Counted from the stretch's first letter, positions 7,721 to 17,483 are shown. The stretch is 64,000 nucleotides of DNA from Corynebacterium lactis RW2-5 (GCF_001274895.1 NZ_CP006841.1:2666001-2730000), one strand, 5' to 3'. The notes: generated by a model from the letters alone, not told the origin. Numbers and translations are program-made.

Positions 7721-9457
7721 ATGTCAGCCCCCAAGGCATCTGCCCCCTCCGCAGTCCTCAATAAGGAACAGCACGCAAAGGTCTGGGAGAAGTTCGGCTC
7801 CGAGCATTACGACGTCGTCATCATCGGCGGTGGCTCCGTCGGCGCCGGCGCCGCCCTCGACGCAGCCACCCGAGGTCTAAAGACCGCCGTCATCGAGACC
7901 CGCGACTTCGCGGGCGGCACCTCGAGCCGTTCGTCCAAGATGTTCCACGGCGGCCTGCGCTACCTGCAGATGCTCGACTTCCGCCTCGTCGCGGAATCCC
8001 TGCGTGAGCGCGAACTGTCGATGTCTCACCTGGCTCCGCACCTGGTCAAACCGCTGCGCTTCGTCTTCCCACTGACCCACCGCCTCTGGGAGCGCCCGTT
8101 CATGGCCTCCGGCTTCTTCCTTTACGACGTCATGGGTGGCGCCAAGAAGGTGCCGATGCAGAAGCACTACTCGCGCAAGGGAACGCTGAAGCAGGCTCCG
8201 GGCCTGAAGCACGACGCTGTCGTCGGCGGTGTCCGCTACTACGACACCCTGGTCGACGATGCCCGCCACACTATGACGGTCATGCGCTCCGCGGCGCACT
8301 TCGGTGCCGACGTCCGCACCTCCACCCAGGTTGTCTCCTTTGAGAAGGACGGCGAGCGCATCGTCGCCGCCAACCTGCGCGACACCGACACCGGCGAGAC
8401 GACCACGATTCGCGGCAGCGTCTTCGTCAACGCCACGGGCATCTGGTCCGACGAGATTGAGAAGCTGGCCGACGTCAAGGGCAAGTTCCGCGTCCACACC
8501 TCCAAGGGCGTCCATATCGTCGTTCCGAAGGCAGCCCTCGACGGCTCCGTCGCAATGACCTTCGTGACCGAGAAGTCCGTCCTCTTCGTCATCCCGTGGG
8601 GCGACTACTGGATCATCGGCACCACCGACACCGACTGGACGATGAACCTGGCCAACCCTGCGGCCACCCGCGCCGACATTGACTACATCCTCGACCATGT
8701 CAACGCCAAGGTCCGTCGCCCGATTACCTACCAGGACATCGTCGGCGTCTACTCGGGTCTGCGTCCTCTGGTGGAGGGCGACTCCGACTCGACCACTAAC
8801 CTGTCCCGCAACCACGCCGTCGCGCACGTCGCACCGGGCATGGTCTCCGTCGCGGGCGGCAAGTACACGACTTACCGCGTGATTGGCGCCGACACCATCG
8901 ACGCCGCTATCCAGGACGTTCCCCGCAAGGTTCCGGGCTCAGTCACCGCCGACGTGCCACTGCTGGGTGCCGACGGCTACCACGCCCTGAACAACCAGAT
9001 TCCGCACTTGGCAGAGTACTTCGGCATCACCGAGAAGCAGGCCGACCACCTGCTCAACCGCTACGGCTCCCTGATCTACGAAGTTCTCGCACCGGCTGCC
9101 GAGGACAAGTCCCTGCTGGAGCCGGTCGAGGCCGCTGAGCAGTACCTGCGCGCGGAGGTCCTTTACGCTGCGACCCACGAGGGCGCACTGCACCTCGACG
9201 ACATCCTGGAGCGTCGCCTGCGCGTCAGCATGGAGTACGCGCACCGCGGTGTCGACAGCGCCCGCTCGGTCGCCGAGCTGGTCGCCCCGGTTCTCGGCTG
9301 GGACAAGGAGACGACGGAGCACGAGATCAACACCTTCATCGAGCGCACGGAGGCTACCCTCGCCGCCGAGCGCGAGCTGACCGACCAGGCCGCCAACGAG
9401 ATTGCATCCAAGGCAGTTGAGACCCGCGCGGACGTTGACACCAGCCTGGACCGTTAG
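7721..9457 (+). CDS. glpD: Glycerol-3-phosphate dehydrogenase, FAD-dependent
   Basis: 578 residues. The open frame extends to 7589, but ATG 7721 (MSAPKAS) is chosen because GGAAGG lies a few bases upstream and the extension is not family-like. An FAD-binding Rossmann motif VVIIGGGSVGAGAALDAATR lies about 35 residues in, followed by RDFAGGTSSRSSKMFHGGLR, a hallmark of GlpD. IIGTTDTDW and VYSGLRPL are also family motifs, and the C-terminal helical domain (about 420-578) is complete. The membrane-associated enzyme oxidises sn-glycerol-3-phosphate to dihydroxyacetone phosphate and passes electrons to menaquinone. It leads the glpD-glpF-glpK cluster and has its own terminator-like hairpin behind it. 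Confidence 0.96.
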   Translation: MSAPKASAPSAVLNKEQHAKVWEKFGSEHYDVVIIGGGSVGAGAALDAATRGLKTAVIETRDFAGGTSSRSSKMFHGGLRYLQMLDFRLVAESLRERELSMSHLAPHLVKPLRFVFPLTHRLWERPFMASGFFLYDVMGGAKKVPMQKHYSRKGTLKQAPGLKHDAVVGGVRYYDTLVDDARHTMTVMRSAAHFGADVRTSTQVVSFEKDGERIVAANLRDTDTGETTTIRGSVFVNATGIWSDEIEKLADVKGKFRVHTSKGVHIVVPKAALDGSVAMTFVTEKSVLFVIPWGDYWIIGTTDTDWTMNLANPAATRADIDYILDHVNAKVRRPITYQDIVGVYSGLRPLVEGDSDSTTNLSRNHAVAHVAPGMVSVAGGKYTTYRVIGADTIDAAIQDVPRKVPGSVTADVPLLGADGYHALNNQIPHLAEYFGITEKQADHLLNRYGSLIYEVLAPAAEDKSLLEPVEAAEQYLRAEVLYAATHEGALHLDDILERRLRVSMEYAHRGVDSARSVAELVAPVLGWDKETTEHEINTFIERTEATLAAERELTDQAANEIASKAVETRADVDTSLDR

Positions 9458-9567
9458 TCCATAATCGGACCGCCAATCCGGACATTGTTGCTGGCAGGGC
9501 CGAATCCGGTCAGCCCTGCCGCCGGGGCGCCACTCCCCGGTAGCACTTCCGAGTCTTTACACCTCAG

Positions 9568-9583
9568 TGTGACCTGGATAACA
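9568..9583. promoter_or_regulatory. Candidate GlxR/CRP-like site
   Basis: TGTGACCTGGATAACA matches the corynebacterial cAMP-receptor (GlxR) consensus TGTGA-N6-TCACA at nine of ten conserved half-site positions, with TAACA in place of TCACA. Placement between glpD and glpF is sensible for carbon-source control. Prediction by eye only. Confidence 0.35.
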
Positions 9584-9606
9584 TTGCGGCCACGCTGAAT
9601 AACCCC

Positions 9607-9661
9607 GTGGGTAAGGGCGCCGGCGAAATTGAAAAATCTCGCCGGCGTTTCTTTTACCCAC
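9607..9661 (+). terminator. Terminator-like hairpin after glpD
   Basis: Inner arms CGCCGGCGA (9618-9626) and TCGCCGGCG (9639-9647) pair perfectly and are followed by TTTCTTTT. Outer arms GTGGGTAA (9607-9614) and TTACCCAC (9654-9661) can extend the structure. It probably ends glpD transcripts, or acts as an attenuator before glpFK. Confidence 0.75.
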
Positions 9662-9803
9662 ACACTTAACCGATTCAGCACATTTTCTACCCCTTGTGCA
9701 GATCTTTTTGCCCTGACCCACGACTTAAAAACCGATAAAAGCGAGACCGTTGAGGTCTCGATACGGCGAAACATTTAGCCCTCGACCGAAGCGAGCTATA
9801 CGC

Positions 9804-10553
9804 ATGGAAACCATCACGGCATCCCAAGCATTTTTCTGGGAATTTTTCGGAACATCAATCCTCTTACTCCTTGGTAACGGAGTCTGCGCGGCCATCAACC
9901 TTCGCACCTCAATTGCTAGAAACGCAGGCTGGCTGGGCATCGCCCTCGGCTGGGGCCTCGCAGTCTACGCCGGTGCCTCCATCGCAGATGCCAGCGGAGG
10001 CCACCTCAACCCAGCTGTCACGCTCGCCCTCGCCATCAAGGGCTCACTGAGCTGGGGATTAGTCCCTGCCTACATCGCCGGCCAACTCATCGGCGCCTTC
10101 GTCGGCGCAATCCTCGCCTGGGCTGCCTTCAAGCAGCTTTTCGATGCCAACGCCTACGACGATGCCGGTACCCCCAGCGGCGCCAACTCGGCTACGACCG
10201 GCTGCTTCTTCACGGCTCCCGCCCACCCCAACAACTTCTGGAACGCAGTCACCGAATTCATCGCAACCTTCGTGCTGCTGTCCTTCATCCTCTTCGGCCC
10301 CTCCGGCGGCGAGCTCGGGCCGCTGACCTACTTCGGCGTCGCATTCATCGTTGTCGCCATCGGCCTATCCCTGGGGTCCCCCACCGGATACGCCATCAAC
10401 CCCGTCCGAGACCTCGGCCCCCGCCTGGCCTACGCGTTCATCCTTCCCATCAAGGGAAAAGGTGATGCGAACTGGGCATACGCATGGGTTCCCATCGTGG
10501 CACCGATGCTGGCCGCAGCGGCCGTCGGCATGCTTGCCGTAGCCGTCGGTTAA
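9804..10553 (+). CDS. glpF: Glycerol uptake facilitator, aquaglyceroporin (MIP family)
   Basis: 249 residues from ATG 9804 (METITASQ); the 18-residue upstream extension is hydrophilic and not family-like. Six hydrophobic segments are visible. The first half-helix motif is the canonical GGHLNPAVTLALAI. The second reads GYAINPVRDLGPR, with Val where the family usually has Ala (NPA). The following RD, typical of glycerol-conducting members, is kept. The protein allows facilitated diffusion of glycerol across the membrane, after which GlpK traps it. glpK follows 63 bp downstream, so the two are probably co-transcribed. Confidence 0.95.
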   Translation: METITASQAFFWEFFGTSILLLLGNGVCAAINLRTSIARNAGWLGIALGWGLAVYAGASIADASGGHLNPAVTLALAIKGSLSWGLVPAYIAGQLIGAFVGAILAWAAFKQLFDANAYDDAGTPSGANSATTGCFFTAPAHPNNFWNAVTEFIATFVLLSFILFGPSGGELGPLTYFGVAFIVVAIGLSLGSPTGYAINPVRDLGPRLAYAFILPIKGKGDANWAYAWVPIVAPMLAAAAVGMLAVAVG

Positions 10554-10616
10554 GCGGAGGATGGGAACTAGAAAAGCCCAACCCCGACCACTCCAACACC
10601 ATTAGGATTTTTCATC

Positions 10617-12176
10617 ATGGATTACAAGAATTACGTCGTCGCCATCGACCAAGGAACCACATCCACCCGCTGCATAGTCTTCAACCATGACGCCGAGATT
10701 GTGAACGTCTCGCAGATGGAGCACAAGCAGATTTTCCCCGAGGAGGGCTGGGTCGAGCACGACCCACAGGAGATCTGGACAAACACCCGTCGCGTTGTCG
10801 GCGAGGCTCTAGCGGAGCTCGACATTTCCTCCAAGGACATTGAGGCCGTCGGCATCACCAACCAGCGCGAAACCACCATCGTGTGGGACAAGAACACCGG
10901 CGAGCCCGTCTACAACGCAATCGTCTGGCAGGACACCCGCACCGGCGATATCTGCAAGCAGCTGATGGGCAACGAAGGGCCTGACCGCTGGCGCGAGGAA
11001 ACCGGCCTGCGCATCAACTCCTACCCGGCGGCCCCGAAGATCAAGTGGATTCTCGACAACGTCGACGGCGCCCGCGAGCGCGCCGAGGCCGGCGACCTAC
11101 TCTTCGGCACCATCGACACCTGGCTGCTGTGGAACCTCACCGGTGGCGCCGAGGGCAATGACGGAGAGGCCGCCGTCCACGCCACCGACGTCACCAACGC
11201 CTCCCGCACCCTGCTGATGGACCTTGAGACGCTCAAGTGGGACGAGGACATTTGCGCAGAAATTGGTATTCCAGTGTCAATGCTGCCGGAGATCCGCCCG
11301 TCGGTAGGCAACTTCGGCCAGGTCCGCTCGCGCGGCACCATGGCTGGTGTGCCGATCACCGGCATCCTCGGCGACCAGCAGGCCGCGATGTTCGGCCAGG
11401 GCTGCTTCGAGGAGGGCGACACCAAGAACACCTACGGCACCGGCCTGTTTATGCTGATGAACACCGGCGAGAAGCCGAAGTGGTCCGATCACGGGCTGAT
11501 CACCACCGTGTGCTACCAGCTTGCCGACGAAAAGCCCGTGTACGCGCTGGAGGGCTCGGTCTCCATGGGCGGCGCCCTAGTGCAGTGGCTGCGTGATGAG
11601 CTGCAGATGATTCCGAACGCCGCGTCCATCGAGAACAAGGCCAAGAGCGTCAAGGACAACGGTGGCGTCTACATTGTGCCGGCGTTCTCCGGACTGTTCG
11701 CACCGCGCTGGCAGCCGGATGCCCGCGGCGTGATTGTGGGCCTGACCAGGTTCGTTAACCGTAATCACATCGCGCGCGCGGTGCTGGAGGCCGCCGCGTA
11801 CCAGACCCGCGAGGTCCTCGATGCGATGGTCGCCGAGTCCGGCACTCCCATTACGTCGCTGAGCGTCGACGGCGGCATGACCATGAACGAGTTCCTGATG
11901 CAGTTCCAGTCCGACATCCTGGATGTGGATGTCACGCGCCCGAACAACATCGAAACCACCGCCCTCGGTGCCGCCTACGCGGCGGGCATGGGCGTGGGCT
12001 TCTGGTCGAGCCTGGACGAAGTCAAGGCGCACATCTCCATTGACAAGAAGTGGCGCCCGAAGATGGAGGCCGCCGAGCGCGACCGCCTGTTCCACCAGTG
12101 GAACCGCGCCGTCGAGCGCACCTACGGCTGGGTTGAGGATCCAGAGGCCGAGGAGGCCGCTGCTCCTAAGCAGTAG
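10617..12176 (+). CDS. glpK: Glycerol kinase
   Basis: 519 residues from ATG 10617 ([18 protein letters not shown]), slightly longer than the usual 500 because of an acidic C-terminal tail ([13 protein letters not shown]). FGGY-family signatures are present: [13 protein letters not shown], the phosphate-binding start; [43 protein letters not shown]; and [14 protein letters not shown] near the ATP site. It phosphorylates glycerol to sn-glycerol-3-phosphate in the cytoplasm, making the substrate for GlpD encoded upstream. A perfect hairpin at 12205-12235 follows the gene. Confidence 0.97.
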   Translation: MDYKNYVVAIDQGTTSTRCIVFNHDAEIVNVSQMEHKQIFPEEGWVEHDPQEIWTNTRRVVGEALAELDISSKDIEAVGITNQRETTIVWDKNTGEPVYNAIVWQDTRTGDICKQLMGNEGPDRWREETGLRINSYPAAPKIKWILDNVDGARERAEAGDLLFGTIDTWLLWNLTGGAEGNDGEAAVHATDVTNASRTLLMDLETLKWDEDICAEIGIPVSMLPEIRPSVGNFGQVRSRGTMAGVPITGILGDQQAAMFGQGCFEEGDTKNTYGTGLFMLMNTGEKPKWSDHGLITTVCYQLADEKPVYALEGSVSMGGALVQWLRDELQMIPNAASIENKAKSVKDNGGVYIVPAFSGLFAPRWQPDARGVIVGLTRFVNRNHIARAVLEAAAYQTREVLDAMVAESGTPITSLSVDGGMTMNEFLMQFQSDILDVDVTRPNNIETTALGAAYAAGMGVGFWSSLDEVKAHISIDKKWRPKMEAAERDRLFHQWNRAVERTYGWVEDPEAEEAAAPKQ

Positions 12177-12204
12177 CTAGAGCGGCAGCTCACTGAGAGC
12201 GATT

Positions 12205-12235
12205 GAAGTGGGCGGTCAACGTGACCGCCCACTTC
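12205..12235. terminator. Hairpin between convergent glpK and serS
   Basis: A perfect 14-bp stem (12205-12218 with 12222-12235, arm GAAGTGGGCGGTCA) with a 3-base loop, in a convergent gap. The T tract is poor, so it may act in both directions or with Rho. Confidence 0.65.
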
Positions 12236-12276
12236 AGCTTTAGACGAATCCCCCGCCCCCAAGCGTTTTCCGGCGA

Positions 12277-12344
12277 CTTTAGCGCACACTCGTGACTGTA
12301 GAGCAGCCGAGAGCGTGGTCTAGAGTCACTACCCAGCGCTACAG
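12277..12344. repeat. 68-bp stem-loop repeat, copy A (degenerate)
   Basis: Aligns without gaps over 68 bases to the copy at 19920-19987; by hand count about 56 of 68 positions match. The central block CAGCCGAGAGCGTG is identical. The arms pair imperfectly here. Both copies lie in convergent intergenic gaps. Confidence 0.7.
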
Positions 12345-12393
12345 TGCCGGAATAGCGTTGCAAGCCACAACAAGCCGCCGCAAAAGCGCCCAG

Positions 12394-13662
12394 TTACTTC
12401 TTCTTAACTGGCTCCAGCACTTCCTTGCCCATCATGAACGGACGCAGCGCCTCCGGAATTACCACGGAGCCATCGGCCTGCTGGTGGTTCTCCAGGATGG
12501 CAACCAGCCAGCGAGTCGTCGCCAGCGTGCCGTTCAGGGTGGCGCAGTACTGCGTCTTGCCATCTGCATCGCGGTAGCGAGTCTTCAGACGACGCGCCTG
12601 GAAGGTGGTGCAGTTCGAGGTCGAGGTCAGCTCGCGGTACGTGTTCTGCGTCGGCACCCAAGCCTCGGTATCGAACTTGCGCGAAGCCGAGGAGCCAAGG
12701 TCGCCACCGGCTACGTCGATAATGCGGTACGGAACCTCAACAGCGGCGAGCATCTCGCGCTCCATATTCAGCAGCTTCTGGTGCTCTTCCTCCGCCTGCT
12801 CCGGCGGGCAGTAGGAGAACATCTCCAGCTTGTCGAACTGGTGCACGCGCAGGATGCCGCGGGTGTCCTTGCCGTAGGAGCCCGCTTCACGACGGAAGCA
12901 AGACGACCAGCCCGCATAACGGCGCGGGCCCTCGGACAGGTCGATGATCTCATTGGAGTGGTAGCCGGCGAGCGCGACCTCAGAGGTGCCGACCAGGTAG
13001 AGGTCGTCCTCCTGCAGGTAGTAGATCTCGTCGGAGTGGGCACCGAGGAAGCCAGTTCCGGCCATGGTTTCGGGCTTGACCAGCACCGGCGGGACCATCA
13101 GCTGGAAGCCATGCTCGGTGGCCTTCTGAGCTGCCAGGTTCATCATCGCCAGCTGTAGCATCGCGCCGTAGCCGGTGAGGAAGTAGAAGCGGGAGCCGGA
13201 GACCTTCACGCCGCGCTCCATGTCGATTAGACCCAGCGAAACGCCCAGGTCCAGGTGATCCTGCGGTTCGAAATCGAACTGCGGAATCTCGCCGATTTCC
13301 TCCAAGACAACGAAGTCGTCCTCGCCGCCAGCAGGGGCGCCGGTGACGATGTTGCCAATCATGTACTGCAGGCGTTCGACCTCAGCTTCGGCCTCCTTCT
13401 GAGAGGCCTCGGCAGCCTTGACCGCGTCGGAAAGCTCCTTGGCCTTCGCCAGCATGGCCGGGCGCTCCTCCTTGGAGGCCTGACCAATCTTCTTGCCGAA
13501 GCCCTTCTGCTCCGAACGCAGCGCGTCGGTGGAGGCGATAACTTCGCGGCGCTTCGCGTCAGCTTCGAGCAGCTGGTCGACGAGCGCCGGGTCCTCGCCA
13601 CGAGTCCGCTGAGACTCGCGGGCAACTTCGGGGTTTTCGCGGAGGAATTTGAGATCAATCAC
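12394..13662 (-). CDS. serS: Seryl-tRNA synthetase
   Basis: 422 residues from GTG 13662 ([15 protein letters not shown]), the usual SerRS N-terminus; the longer open frame to 13809 is not supported. The N-terminal antiparallel coiled coil (about 1-110) is followed by a class II catalytic core: motif 2 ([21 protein letters not shown]) and motif 3 ([18 protein letters not shown]). Substrate-recognition sequences VGTSEVAL and [16 protein letters not shown] are present. It charges tRNA-Ser in the cytoplasm. It is read on the minus strand downstream of the LysE-family gene, with a 67-bp gap. Confidence 0.97.
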   Translation of the reverse strand: MIDLKFLRENPEVARESQRTRGEDPALVDQLLEADAKRREVIASTDALRSEQKGFGKKIGQASKEERPAMLAKAKELSDAVKAAEASQKEAEAEVERLQYMIGNIVTGAPAGGEDDFVVLEEIGEIPQFDFEPQDHLDLGVSLGLIDMERGVKVSGSRFYFLTGYGAMLQLAMMNLAAQKATEHGFQLMVPPVLVKPETMAGTGFLGAHSDEIYYLQEDDLYLVGTSEVALAGYHSNEIIDLSEGPRRYAGWSSCFRREAGSYGKDTRGILRVHQFDKLEMFSYCPPEQAEEEHQKLLNMEREMLAAVEVPYRIIDVAGGDLGSSASRKFDTEAWVPTQNTYRELTSTSNCTTFQARRLKTRYRDADGKTQYCATLNGTLATTRWLVAILENHQQADGSVVIPEALRPFMMGKEVLEPVKKK

Positions 13663-13729
13663 GACACCTAGAGTACCTGGTGACGTCGGCAAGCAAAGGA
13701 AAGGCGGCGCGTAAGGGGCGCTAAAACCG

Positions 13730-14386
13730 CTAGCCGAACAGGGCGCCGGCCCCGGAGGTGACCAGCGTGATGCCCAGCGCGAGGAAGATGACTCCCGCCG
13801 CCGAGTCAATCCACGGCCCTGCCAGCACCATTCGCTTCACGACGGCATCTGTGGAGACCACGAAGGCGATGAGAGAGAAGAAGGCGACCTGAGAGACGAT
13901 CAGAAGTAGGGCGCAGAAGACAAGGACCCAGCTCGGCGCCGAAGCGGGAATGAACTGGGATAGCACCGCCGCGAGGAAAAGGACAATCTTCGGGTTCGAC
14001 ATGTTGGTGAAGAAGCCCTGGCGGAAGGTTGCCTTGGGCGATTTCAGCACGGCCGAGCCGATGGCGGGGCTCGCCCCGGCGCGCAGGTCGCGGATGCTTG
14101 CGAGCCCCACGCGCAGCAGAGAGACACCCATGTAGACGAGATAACAGCCGCCAACCAGCTGGATGGCACCCATGAGCCACGGGGTCGCGGCGAGGATAGC
14201 CGCCATACCGAAGACGGTGAGCACGATCCAAATTGCCGCTCCGAGGCTGATTCCGACGACCGCGGCCATCGCGTGCTTTCGTGATTTGGTTGCCAGGCGC
14301 AGGACCAGGAAGATATCCGGTCCGGGCGATGCCATTCCGATGATGTGGACACCTAGCAGGCTCAGGATTGCGGTCCAGGTCAGCAC
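13730..14386 (-). CDS. LysE/RhtB-family amino-acid or metabolite exporter
   Basis: 218 residues from GTG 14386 ([15 protein letters not shown]). The frame is open to 14434, but the N-terminal extra residues are charged and proline-rich, and the GTG has GAGG upstream. Family features are the N-terminal [13 protein letters not shown] motif, about six transmembrane segments and [22 protein letters not shown], typical of RhtB-type exporters. Such proteins export amino acids or homoserine-like compounds using the proton gradient. The substrate cannot be told from sequence. It is divergent from the septum-formation-family gene. Confidence 0.9.
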   Translation of the reverse strand: MLTWTAILSLLGVHIIGMASPGPDIFLVLRLATKSRKHAMAAVVGISLGAAIWIVLTVFGMAAILAATPWLMGAIQLVGGCYLVYMGVSLLRVGLASIRDLRAGASPAIGSAVLKSPKATFRQGFFTNMSNPKIVLFLAAVLSQFIPASAPSWVLVFCALLLIVSQVAFFSLIAFVVSTDAVVKRMVLAGPWIDSAAGVIFLALGITLVTSGAGALFG

Positions 14387-14525
14387 GTTATGAAAGCCTC
14401 GTTCGTCAGGGGGTGGTTTCGGTCGGGGAGGCACTCAGGGGTAGCGAGTACCGGACTATTCTAATGCTGTCTGTACTTTCTTCTGCTTGTTCACACCGCG
14501 TAAGGCAATGCACAATGGGGACACT

Positions 14526-15653
14526 ATGGCTGATGAATTGACGAACCCGTCCCCGAAGGCGCAGGACCGGGGGTCACAGGACCACGGCCGCGGAAAGAGT
14601 GGCTGGGGTTTCCGCGCGCTGACGACTGCGATGCTCGTCGGCGGTGCGGGAATGGCCTTTGCCCTCCAGACCGGAGCGGTCACTATGCCGGGGCAGGATT
14701 CGACGACAGCATCGTGGGGGAAGACAACGAGCCCCACCACAACGGTGGTGGATGAGGAGGTTGCGGCCTTCACCAGCGCTCAGCGCGGCAACTGCCTGAA
14801 CTGGAACCTCGCCGATGACCTGAAGATTTCCGGATTCCGCGTTGTGGATTGCAATCAGGCCCACGCGTATGAGGTGGCCAAGCGCCTGAAGATGTCCGAG
14901 GCGGAGGAATACCCCGGCCAATTTGGCGAGGAAGCTCAGTACCCGACACAGGAAAATCTCGTGGCATTGCAAAACGGTGTCTGTCGCCAGGCCGTCACAG
15001 AATATCTAGGCGGTAAATACGACGGATCGGGACGCTTTGTCTCTGCACCTATCATTCCGCCGCAGAGCCAATGGGACAAGGGCGACCGCACCATGCTGTG
15101 CGGCATTCAGGTTGTCGATCAAGACGGTGCGACCTCGGAGATTACCGGGCACGCTGCCGGGCAAGATCAGGCCCGCGTGTTCGAGCAGGGTAAGTGCGTC
15201 ACCGTGAGCGAAGACAACTCTATTGAGCAGGTGGACTGCAAACAGGACCATCTGATGGAGTCGACTGGCATTGTTAATTTGCGCGACCACTTCGGCGAAA
15301 CCATCCCAAGCGAGCAAGAGCAAAACGACTTACTCTCCCAGGAGTGCGTGGCCCTGGCGCAAAACTACCTCGGCGGCGACGACGCGCTGTACAACTCGAC
15401 TCTGATTCCATTCTGGACCTCACTCACACCCGAGGCCTTGGGGTCAGGCTCGCGAAGTGTGAACTGCTGGCTAATCAAGGACAACGGTGCTGGCGGATTC
15501 TCGACCCTCAACGGCCATGCCAATGAATCCTTCACTATCGACGGCGCACCTCCCGCGGCTCCGCCACCACGAAACCCTCTTCGCGAGGAGCAGGGAAGTA
15601 CTCCCGGCGCGGCTCCCAACGCGGCTCCTGGTCAACCGGGAGTCACGCAGTAG
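14526..15653 (+). CDS. Septum-formation-family membrane protein
   Basis: 375 residues from ATG 14526 (MADELTNPS), preceded by a GGGGACACT stretch. An N-terminal hydrophilic segment leads into one transmembrane helix (about residues 33-55), then a large extracytoplasmic part with two related Cys-containing halves: GNCLNWNLADDLKISGFRVVDCNQAHAYEV and a second block with GKCVTVSEDNS ... VDCKQDHLMESTGIV. These C...DC...H patterns are what I know from the actinobacterial 'septum formation' family. The C-terminus is Pro/Ala-rich. The next two genes (zincin, DUF1707) run in the same direction; the role of the family is not well defined. Confidence 0.82.
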   Translation: MADELTNPSPKAQDRGSQDHGRGKSGWGFRALTTAMLVGGAGMAFALQTGAVTMPGQDSTTASWGKTTSPTTTVVDEEVAAFTSAQRGNCLNWNLADDLKISGFRVVDCNQAHAYEVAKRLKMSEAEEYPGQFGEEAQYPTQENLVALQNGVCRQAVTEYLGGKYDGSGRFVSAPIIPPQSQWDKGDRTMLCGIQVVDQDGATSEITGHAAGQDQARVFEQGKCVTVSEDNSIEQVDCKQDHLMESTGIVNLRDHFGETIPSEQEQNDLLSQECVALAQNYLGGDDALYNSTLIPFWTSLTPEALGSGSRSVNCWLIKDNGAGGFSTLNGHANESFTIDGAPPAAPPPRNPLREEQGSTPGAAPNAAPGQPGVTQ

Positions 15654-15677
15654 CGATTGCAGTGTGTGAGGTCCACC

Positions 15678-16022
15678 GTGTTTGAGGTCAACGACGAGCG
15701 TTTCGACGAACTGGTCGATGCAGCCATCGACCGTATCCCGCGGGAGTTTTTCGACCAGCTGGACCAGGTCATCATCCAGGTTTCGCCTTTCAACCCGGAT
15801 GTACCAAGTTTGCTGGGCCTTTACGAGGGAGTTCCCCTCACTGAGCGTCAGGCCAACCACTGGGGTCCGCCGGATGTCATCAGCCTCTACCGCGACATGC
15901 TGTGTCGCATTAGCCACAACGAAGACGAGCTCATCGAGCAGATTCGCGTAACTCTCCTCCACGAGATTGGGCATTTCTTCGGTTTAGACGAGGATGACTT
16001 GGACCGGCTCGGCTACGCCTAA
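15678..16022 (+). CDS. Zincin-like metallopeptidase family protein (PF06262/DUF1025 type)
   Basis: 114 residues from GTG 15678 (MFEVNDERF), with GAGG upstream; a TTG at 15657 would add seven residues. The C-terminal motif LLHEIGHFFGLDEDDL contains HExxHxxGxxxxD, a minimal zincin zinc-binding site, and the length fits this small family of putative Zn-dependent proteases. The protein is cytoplasmic by composition. It follows the septum-formation gene by 24 bases and precedes the DUF1707 gene. Substrates of the family are unknown. Confidence 0.88.
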   Translation: MFEVNDERFDELVDAAIDRIPREFFDQLDQVIIQVSPFNPDVPSLLGLYEGVPLTERQANHWGPPDVISLYRDMLCRISHNEDELIEQIRVTLLHEIGHFFGLDEDDLDRLGYA

Positions 16023-16084
16023 TTCAGGCCGGCCGCCTCCCGTCACCCCATCGCCTGTCACCCCACAGCCCTCTCACGTACCCT

Positions 16085-16657
16085 GTGGTCGTGAGCGAAA
16101 AATTCGACGCCCCGCAGCAGCCTGGCGGCCCGCAGCCCGAAATTAGGATTGGCGACCCCGACCGCCACCAAGCGATGGATCGACTGGGAAACTACTTTGC
16201 CGATGGTTATCTGGACGTCGACGAGTTCAACGAGCGGACCGAGGCCGCAGCAATCGCGCAGAATAAGCCCCAGCTGGACCGCCTTTTCGCTGATTTGCCG
16301 GATACCTCCAGTGTTTCCTCTCACTCAACATCGGCCGAGGTGGAGCAAACAGATGCTGAGCGAGAGCTCGAAGGGCTACTCCAGAAGGGCGAAAAGCTAA
16401 AGGTTGTCGACGGCCTGGCATTCGCCATCAGTATCGTCACCATTGGCCTGCTGATTTTCACTGAAATCGACGATGCCTGGGTCGGATTTATTCTGGCCAT
16501 TGCCCTCGCCGTGGGCGGTCGCATGGTTCTGGGAATCAGCGATGACGACGAAGATATCCTCGATGAGCTCTCCGAGTCTGAGTCGAAGCGCCGCGCCGAG
16601 CGTCTTCGCCTGGCAGCCAAGAAGCGCCGGGAGATAGCGCAGCGCGGAAACCACTAA
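16085..16657 (+). CDS. DUF1707 domain protein with two transmembrane helices
   Basis: Up to 190 residues; GTG 16085 or GTG 16091 (VSEKFDAP) may be the start. Residues about 19-70 (RIGDPDRHQAMDRLGNYF ... LDVDEFNERTEAA ... DLP) form a clear DUF1707 (SHOCT-like) domain. A hydrophobic hairpin follows at about 118-150, then a basic C-terminal tail. DUF1707 proteins are common in actinobacteria, usually membrane-linked and of unknown function. It ends the septum-formation/zincin/DUF1707 run and converges on the histidine phosphatase gene. Confidence 0.88.
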   Translation: MVVSEKFDAPQQPGGPQPEIRIGDPDRHQAMDRLGNYFADGYLDVDEFNERTEAAAIAQNKPQLDRLFADLPDTSSVSSHSTSAEVEQTDAERELEGLLQKGEKLKVVDGLAFAISIVTIGLLIFTEIDDAWVGFILAIALAVGGRMVLGISDDDEDILDELSESESKRRAERLRLAAKKRREIAQRGNH

Positions 16658-16691
16658 CTTTTCGTCACCTAACTCTGCGCCTACTTAGTCG

Positions 16692-17474
16692 TTACTCCGG
16701 CAGCGGGCTCTCGCCCCAACGCTTCACCGCCCAAGCCCCCGCCTCAATACCGGCCTGCTCGCCGGCAGGCTTGCCGACGGCCCCCGCTGCCGGCACCAGC
16801 TCGATGCGTTCGGTGTTGGGAATGCGATTGCGAAGGACATACTCCGGGTCGATACCGGTCAGGTACTGCGATACGACACGAATGGCCGCGCCGTGACTGA
16901 CAATGACCACATCGCGTCCCCGCACGGCCGCGTTGTCGACCAATTCCTTTAGCGGCGGAAGGAAGCGTTCCAGCACGTCCTCGCCGGATTCACCGCCGGG
17001 CAAGCCAAAGTCCCAGTTTCCTCTAATCCACTCGTAGAAGGCCTTCATGTAGCCTATATGAGCGTCGCGGTCATTACGGCCTTCCAGATCGCCGGCCTGT
17101 ATTTCATGTAGTCCGCTCTGGTGGCGCAGGCGAATGCCGTTTTCTCCGAGTAGATGCAGTCCGCCAACGGCGCCAGCACCGGTCTGCCGGGCGCGCAGAG
17201 CGTGAGAGGTAACGATCTCACTGATGCGCATGGCACCTGGAAGCAAAATGCGACCGAGACCACGCGCCTGAGTCACGCCAAGATCGGTCAGCGAAGCGCC
17301 GGGCAGGGCGGTGTCGAGGTGCCGACCGACGTTACCGGTGGTTTGGCCGTGGCGGATGAAGATGATGCGCTGCCCCTCAACGCGGTCGATTACCTCGAGG
17401 TGGTCCGGGCGGTCGTCGAGAAATGGCGACTGGCCAATCGGGCCTTCGGATGTGTAGTTACTGCTGATAGACAT
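16692..17474 (-). CDS. Histidine phosphatase family protein (phosphoglycerate-mutase-like)
   Basis: 260 residues. RIIFIRHGQTTGNV holds the catalytic RHG (phosphohistidine) and VIVSHGAAIRV the second catalytic His; a Glu in GLHEIQAGDLEGR completes the pocket. The sequence is shorter in helical insertions than true glycolytic dPGM, so a broad phosphatase role is more likely than GpmA. The start at 17474 is 9 bp after the pheA stop, and the same order (pheA then phosphatase) is a common corynebacterial arrangement. Substrate unknown. Confidence 0.9.
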   Translation of the reverse strand: MSISSNYTSEGPIGQSPFLDDRPDHLEVIDRVEGQRIIFIRHGQTTGNVGRHLDTALPGASLTDLGVTQARGLGRILLPGAMRISEIVTSHALRARQTGAGAVGGLHLLGENGIRLRHQSGLHEIQAGDLEGRNDRDAHIGYMKAFYEWIRGNWDFGLPGGESGEDVLERFLPPLKELVDNAAVRGRDVVIVSHGAAIRVVSQYLTGIDPEYVLRNRIPNTERIELVPAAGAVGKPAGEQAGIEAGAWAVKRWGESPLPE

Positions 17475-17483
17475 GTCCGTAGA

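Larger units (their letters stand above)
9458..9803. other. glpD-glpF intergenic region
   Basis: 346 bases without a gene. It holds a GlxR-like site (9568-9583), a strong hairpin with T tract (9607-9661) and a leader hairpin CGAGACC-gttga-GGTCTCG (9742-9760) that ends 43 bases before the glpF start. The order, with a candidate activator site before the terminator-like hairpin, leaves open whether glpF is driven from here or by controlled read-through from glpD. Confidence 0.6.

Noticed and set aside
12292-13158. 288-residue frame on the plus strand
   Set aside because: Antisense shadow of serS.
16692-17474. Glycolytic phosphoglycerate mutase GpmA
   Set aside because: RHG motif is present, but the dPGM-specific segments are not; a general histidine phosphatase is safer.
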